This document shows, one piece after another, positions 6,559 to 9,540 of a stretch of DNA of 9,540 bases; the first letter of the stretch is position 1, and every line of letters starts with the position of its first letter. Origin of the DNA: an uncultured Treponema sp. (GTDB lineage Bacteria; Spirochaetota; Spirochaetia; Treponematales; Treponemataceae); NCBI GenBank assembly GCA_946611835.1, contig CAMOEE010000091.1, forward strand, positions 1 through 9,540. The letters are read 5' to 3'. Under the pieces are notes generated by a model, which saw only the letters and a list, made by a program, of their open reading frames with translations, was not told the DNA's origin and made no database searches. A program made the translations under genes and the position numbers.

Positions 6559-7605
6559 TTTCCTTGTTACATTGTCGCCGTAGATTGTCTTCCAGTCGTC
6601 CCGCATTGAGACCGGAATCCAGCTGTTCTCGGCAGAAGCCTGCTTCATTTTGTCAGCTTTTTCCATGTTTCCGTACTCACGAACCAGGTCATCGCACATC
6701 AGCATGAAAGCAAGCGATTTGTATTTGTTGTCGTTGATTGAGTAGTTGAGCATGCTTGCGTCTGTTCCGCTGTTACCAAAAGCAAGGACCGGTTTTTTGC
6801 CGATCTCACGCACAATTGTAACAACTTTGTTCATCTGAAGATTCTTAACGATGCTTGCCCCGCCAAAAATAAGCTCGTCGCCAGCCATGAATGTGTAGGA
6901 AAGACCGTCTTTGTCGCCCTGGCCTTTGCAAATTATTGTCGTGTCAGAACCGATAATCTGACTTGCCGGAAGATGAAGATTCTCGTAAACGAGAGGACGA
7001 ATCAAAATCCTGTCAGAGCCGCTGCTTACATAAACCGTAAAATCATTTTCTGTAAGAAATTCAACGACCTGAACCATAGGTTTGTAGAAAGTCTCGCCCC
7101 GCTTCATTCCGTTGAATCCAGGCTGGTCTGTGTTCATGAAGCCGCGGACAAAAGAATCAAATTCTTCGAGAGTCATCCCGGCATAAGCCGATGCAACAAC
7201 AGCTTCCCTTTCGGCACCAAGCGGCATATATTTATGCTCGTTTCGTGAATCAAGAGCGGCCTTTTTCTGAGCCTCAGTTGCCTTGTCCTTGAAATTCGGG
7301 TCGTCAAGAACACGGTAGTCGAAAATCTGCTGATCAAAATAGGTCGGATCAGTCTCAAGAATCAAAGTTCCGTCCAGATCGAAAATTGCTATACGATCCT
7401 CAACAGGGATAAAATCAGGTGATTTTTCATCGGTGACAGTTTTCATGTAGTCAATCAGAGCCTGTTTTGCAGGAGCCGTGTCAGTCCACAATGAAAGCGG
7501 ATTAGGATTTTTTGCCTTCTTTGTTGTTTCTGGTGCACGACAGCAAGAAACGAGGGCAATGCTGACCAAAGCTAGCGTTATGAGTGTTTTAAAAGATTTT
7601 TTCAT
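6556..7605 (-). CDS. HAD-superfamily phosphatase, predicted lipoprotein
   Basis: Predicted phosphomonoester hydrolase of the haloacid dehalogenase superfamily, acting outside the cytoplasmic membrane. The 349 residues start with a lipoprotein signal peptide (lipobox LVSC, Cys21). HAD motif I is FDLDGT with nucleophile D76 and acid/base D78; motif II is VSSGSD (S194 or S195 as the Ser/Thr); motif III is a Lys in VKNLQMNK (K254 or K260); motif IV is FGNSGTD with D282. The insert between motifs I and II (about residues 81-190) is a large helical cap, as in phosphoserine-phosphatase-like members. A secreted HAD lipoprotein suggests scavenging of phosphate from external organic phosphates, but the substrate is unknown. 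AGGAG with 7-base spacing before ATG supports the start. Its own promoter is likely upstream, and it is separated from the downstream transporter operon by 128 bases. Confidence 0.87.
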   Translation of the reverse strand: MKKSFKTLITLALVSIALVSCCRAPETTKKAKNPNPLSLWTDTAPAKQALIDYMKTVTDEKSPDFIPVEDRIAIFDLDGTLILETDPTYFDQQIFDYRVLDDPNFKDKATEAQKKAALDSRNEHKYMPLGAEREAVVASAYAGMTLEEFDSFVRGFMNTDQPGFNGMKRGETFYKPMVQVVEFLTENDFTVYVSSGSDRILIRPLVYENLHLPASQIIGSDTTIICKGQGDKDGLSYTFMAGDELIFGGASIVKNLQMNKVVTIVREIGKKPVLAFGNSGTDASMLNYSINDNKYKSLAFMLMCDDLVREYGNMEKADKMKQASAENSWIPVSMRDDWKTIYGDNVTRK

Positions 7606-7627
7606 TTTAGTTCTCCTAAGATTCTTT

Positions 7628-7657
7628 ATTTTATCTTAAAGTATTTCTAAAATTCAA
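7628..7657 (-). promoter_or_regulatory. Possible promoter of the HAD phosphatase gene
   Basis: On the minus strand TTGAAT (7652-7657) and TAAAAT (7628-7633) are spaced by 18 bases, with 4 of 6 and 5 of 6 consensus matches. The predicted start point leaves a short leader that contains the AGGAG ribosome site. The stretch is A/T-rich, so a chance match is possible, and co-transcription with the alcohol dehydrogenase gene 57 bases upstream is not excluded. Confidence 0.45.
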
Positions 7658-7662
7658 GAGTC

Positions 7663-8841
7663 TTATTTCGCTGCAATGAAAATCGCCCGCATGTCATCTT
7701 CATAAAGGACTTTTGCGCTTCCGACATGACCACCTGTTGCGATTGCGCACTTTTTGGCAAGCTCGTCAATCTGCTCGTCCGTCGGTGTAATTCCGAGTTC
7801 CCTCATATTCGTCGGCATTTTGATTTCCCGGTAGAAATTCTCCATAGCCTCGATTCCTTTGAGGGCAATTTCTTCATCAGAACCGGAATTCGGAACATTC
7901 CAGACATTAAGGGCAAATTTCTTAAATCGATGCAAACATTCCTTGTAAACATAGCGGGCCCAGCTTCCCCAGATTGCAGCCAGGCCTGCCCCATGTGCGA
8001 CATCGAACATTCCGCCAAGCTCATGCTCCAATCGATGGCTGGCAAAATCGTTCCCGCCGTTACCAAGGCCCGTCAAGTCATTATGGCTCAAACTGCTTGC
8101 CCACATGATTTCAGCCCGGGCATCGTAGTCCTTGGGATTTTTGAGCAGAATCCGCGTGTTTTCAATCACAGTCCGCATGAGGCCTTCTGCGATTGAATCA
8201 GTAAGCTCCATGTTTCCCTGACTTGTGAAATATCGCTCCATCGTGTGCATGAGAATGTCTGTTGAGCCGCACATTGTCTGATACTCAGGCAAAGTCATTG
8301 TAAGCTCAGGATTCATAATTGCAAATTTCGGACGGCATGTGTCGGAATTGCTGCCTCGCTTTTTCCATCCGTCCTCATTGGTGATTACCGCACTGTTACT
8401 CATCTCGCTTCCTGCGGCCGCAATCGTAAGAACTACGCCAACCGGGAGACAGGCTTTCGGCTGATTCTTCCGCTCAAAAATATCCCAGACATCAAAATCG
8501 TTTGCACAACCATAGCCAATCGCCTTTGCGCTGTCGATTACAGAACCACCGCCCACAGCCAGAAGAAAATCCACACCCTCCTTTTTGCAGAGAGCGATTC
8601 CTTCACGAACGAGAGACAAGCGGGGGTTAGGCACGACACCGCCAAGCTCAACATAAGAGATTCCTGACTCATAAAGCGACTTTTTTACACGGTCAAGAAG
8701 ACCAGTCTTTTTAACGCTGCCACTACCATAATGAAGCAAAACTTTTTTGCAGTCCTGGGCTGCTACAAGAGCACCAACCTGAGATTCAGTGCCCTTACCA
8801 AATACAACTTTCGTCGGTGCGTAGAAAGTGAAATTGTTCAT
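7663..8841 (-). CDS. Iron-containing alcohol dehydrogenase (butanol dehydrogenase/YqhD type)
   Basis: Cytoplasmic group III alcohol dehydrogenase that interconverts aldehydes or ketones and alcohols with NAD(P)H. The 392 residues match the family length. The N-terminal nucleotide-binding half carries FGKGTE near residue 15, a Gly-rich HYGSGSVKKTG stretch at 37-47 and AVGGGSVIDSAKAIG at 95-109. The C-terminal helical half carries the metal site: D195 and H199 in TDILMHTMERYF, H269 in ASHRLEHEL, and H283 in DVAHGAGLA; the 14-residue spacing of the last two matches E. coli FucO as recalled. The close likeness to butanol dehydrogenases suggests reduction of short-chain or toxic aldehydes. GGAG, 6 bases before ATG, supports the start. 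It lies 25 bases after the flavodiiron gene in the same direction, so the two are probably an operon. The physiological substrate and the NADH/NADPH preference are not settled. Confidence 0.93.
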   Translation of the reverse strand: MNNFTFYAPTKVVFGKGTESQVGALVAAQDCKKVLLHYGSGSVKKTGLLDRVKKSLYESGISYVELGGVVPNPRLSLVREGIALCKKEGVDFLLAVGGGSVIDSAKAIGYGCANDFDVWDIFERKNQPKACLPVGVVLTIAAAGSEMSNSAVITNEDGWKKRGSNSDTCRPKFAIMNPELTMTLPEYQTMCGSTDILMHTMERYFTSQGNMELTDSIAEGLMRTVIENTRILLKNPKDYDARAEIMWASSLSHNDLTGLGNGGNDFASHRLEHELGGMFDVAHGAGLAAIWGSWARYVYKECLHRFKKFALNVWNVPNSGSDEEIALKGIEAMENFYREIKMPTNMRELGITPTDEQIDELAKKCAIATGGHVGSAKVLYEDDMRAIFIAAK

Positions 8842-8866
8842 CAGAAGCTCCTTTTTTTGGATTCTC

Positions 8867-9540
8867 TTATTTCAGAATCTCATCCGCAAGTTTTTCCAGC
8901 TGCGAGACAGTTTCAGCGGTCATTGAAATCTTTACGCTGACTTTACTTTCACAAATCGTGATATTCTTGCTTTCTGCAAACATGGCGGCCATTCCTTTGT
9001 TTGCCATTGGTGCCCAGCTGCCGTTCTCGATGAAGGCAATTTTTCGATTCTGGTAGTTCCGCTCGATAAGATGGTCGATGAATTCCCTCATTGTCGGGAA
9101 GATTCCGCCGTTGTAGGTCGTTGTGGCCAGAACGAGCTTACCGTAACGGAAGGCATCTTCAACGCACTCGTAGGTGTCTTCCCGTGCAAGGTCGGAAATT
9201 GCGACTTTGGGGCAGCCTTTTGCTCTCAGGATTTCGGCCAGCTTTTCAGCGACGGCTTTTGTATGTCCATAAACCGAAGTATAGAGAAGACAAACGCCCT
9301 CGCTTTCTACGCCATAAGAAGTCCAGATATTATAGAGGCGGACAGCTTCTTTTGCTTCATCTCCGTGCAAAACCGGGCCGTGAAGGGAACAAATATGCTC
9401 AATCTGGCAAGACTCAGCTTTTTTGAGGGCTGCGGCGGCATTGGCTCCAAATTTTCCGACGATTCCGAAGTAGTAACGGCGAGCTTCACAAGCCCAGCCT
9501 TCCGGGTCTTCAACATCATTTGCGCCGAATTTACCGAAAG
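8867..9540 (-). CDS. fprA: FprA-family flavodiiron protein, C-terminal part (5' end outside the window)
   Basis: Flavodiiron proteins reduce oxygen or nitric oxide in the cytoplasm of anaerobes, taking electrons through FMN to a diiron site. The window shows the last 223 residues; the frame is open to the edge, and with a usual length near 400 roughly 175 residues are missing. The visible front is the end of the metallo-beta-lactamase-like diiron domain: RRYYFGIVGKFGANAAAALKK and SLHGPV, whose His is a conserved iron ligand. A flavodoxin domain follows: YTSVYGHT phosphate-binding loop, TTTYNGGIFPTMREFIDHL and IENGSWAPMANK. The protein ends with a short tail, without a rubredoxin or flavin-reductase fusion. 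A TTG at 9370 could be mistaken for a start, but the diiron-domain sequence before it shows it is internal. Oxygen or NO as main substrate cannot be decided from sequence. Confidence 0.9.
   Translation of the reverse strand, partial: FGKFGANDVEDPEGWACEARRYYFGIVGKFGANAAAALKKAESCQIEHICSLHGPVLHGDEAKEAVRLYNIWTSYGVESEGVCLLYTSVYGHTKAVAEKLAEILRAKGCPKVAISDLAREDTYECVEDAFRYGKLVLATTTYNGGIFPTMREFIDHLIERNYQNRKIAFIENGSWAPMANKGMAAMFAESKNITICESKVSVKISMTAETVSQLEKLADEILK

Noticed and set aside
7726..8196. A 156-residue plus-strand frame opposite the alcohol dehydrogenase gene
   Set aside because: The minus strand encodes a full-length dehydrogenase with all metal ligands; the plus-strand product shows no recognisable domain or ribosome site.
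8867..9370. A stand-alone 167-residue flavodoxin starting at the TTG at 9370
   Set aside because: The same frame continues without a stop to the window edge and encodes the end of a diiron domain, so the TTG is an internal Leu codon.
9307..9519. A second minus-strand frame overlapping the flavodiiron gene
   Set aside because: The overlapping frame encodes uninterrupted flavodiiron sequence, including the SLHGPV iron-ligand motif, so this is an out-of-frame shadow.

Overview
The window looks like part of the chromosome of a host-associated, anaerobic, carbohydrate-degrading spirochaete of the Treponema type. This is an inference from gene content: two predicted lipoproteins with relaxed lipoboxes, a surface pectate lyase, a flavodiiron protein and an iron-dependent alcohol dehydrogenase of strict anaerobes, and A/T-rich leaders with AGGAG-type ribosome sites. 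No rRNA or other phylogenetic marker is present, so the genus is not proven.

Layout. Positions 70-4645 carry two plus-strand genes. The first is a 918-residue lipoprotein pectate lyase with three Ig-like domains, a carbohydrate-binding-like module, an InlB-type repeat and a C-terminal PL1 catalytic domain with all key residues. The second is a PutP-type sodium/proline symporter. Between them lies a 250-base GC-rich spacer with several strong hairpins, ending in a rho-independent terminator. Positions 4789-9540 are read entirely from the minus strand. In transcription order they encode the C-terminal part of an FprA-type flavodiiron protein (cut by the window edge), an iron-containing alcohol dehydrogenase, a lipoprotein HAD phosphatase, a periplasmic ABC substrate-binding protein and its SsuC/TauC-like permease.

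How the genes relate. The flavodiiron protein and the alcohol dehydrogenase are 25 bases apart and probably co-transcribed; both are redox enzymes of anaerobic metabolism. The HAD gene has its own likely promoter and a strong ribosome site. The binding protein and permease overlap and form a two-gene transporter operon with no ATPase gene in view. The pectate lyase would attack plant pectin at the cell surface. The symporter next to it has no evident functional link and is separated from it by a terminator.

The two gene blocks converge on a 143-base gap almost filled by a 125-base imperfect palindrome (about 40 paired positions) with T-rich tracts on both strands, likely a bidirectional terminator or a small palindromic repeat element. 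The other notable non-coding signals are a near-consensus promoter placed so close to the binding-protein ATG that its mRNA should be almost leaderless, and a triple 10-bp repeat in front of the symporter gene. I found no tRNA, rRNA, CRISPR array, transposase or phage gene. I see no clear evidence of a wholly new multi-gene system; the unusual signals are mainly in the intergenic DNA.
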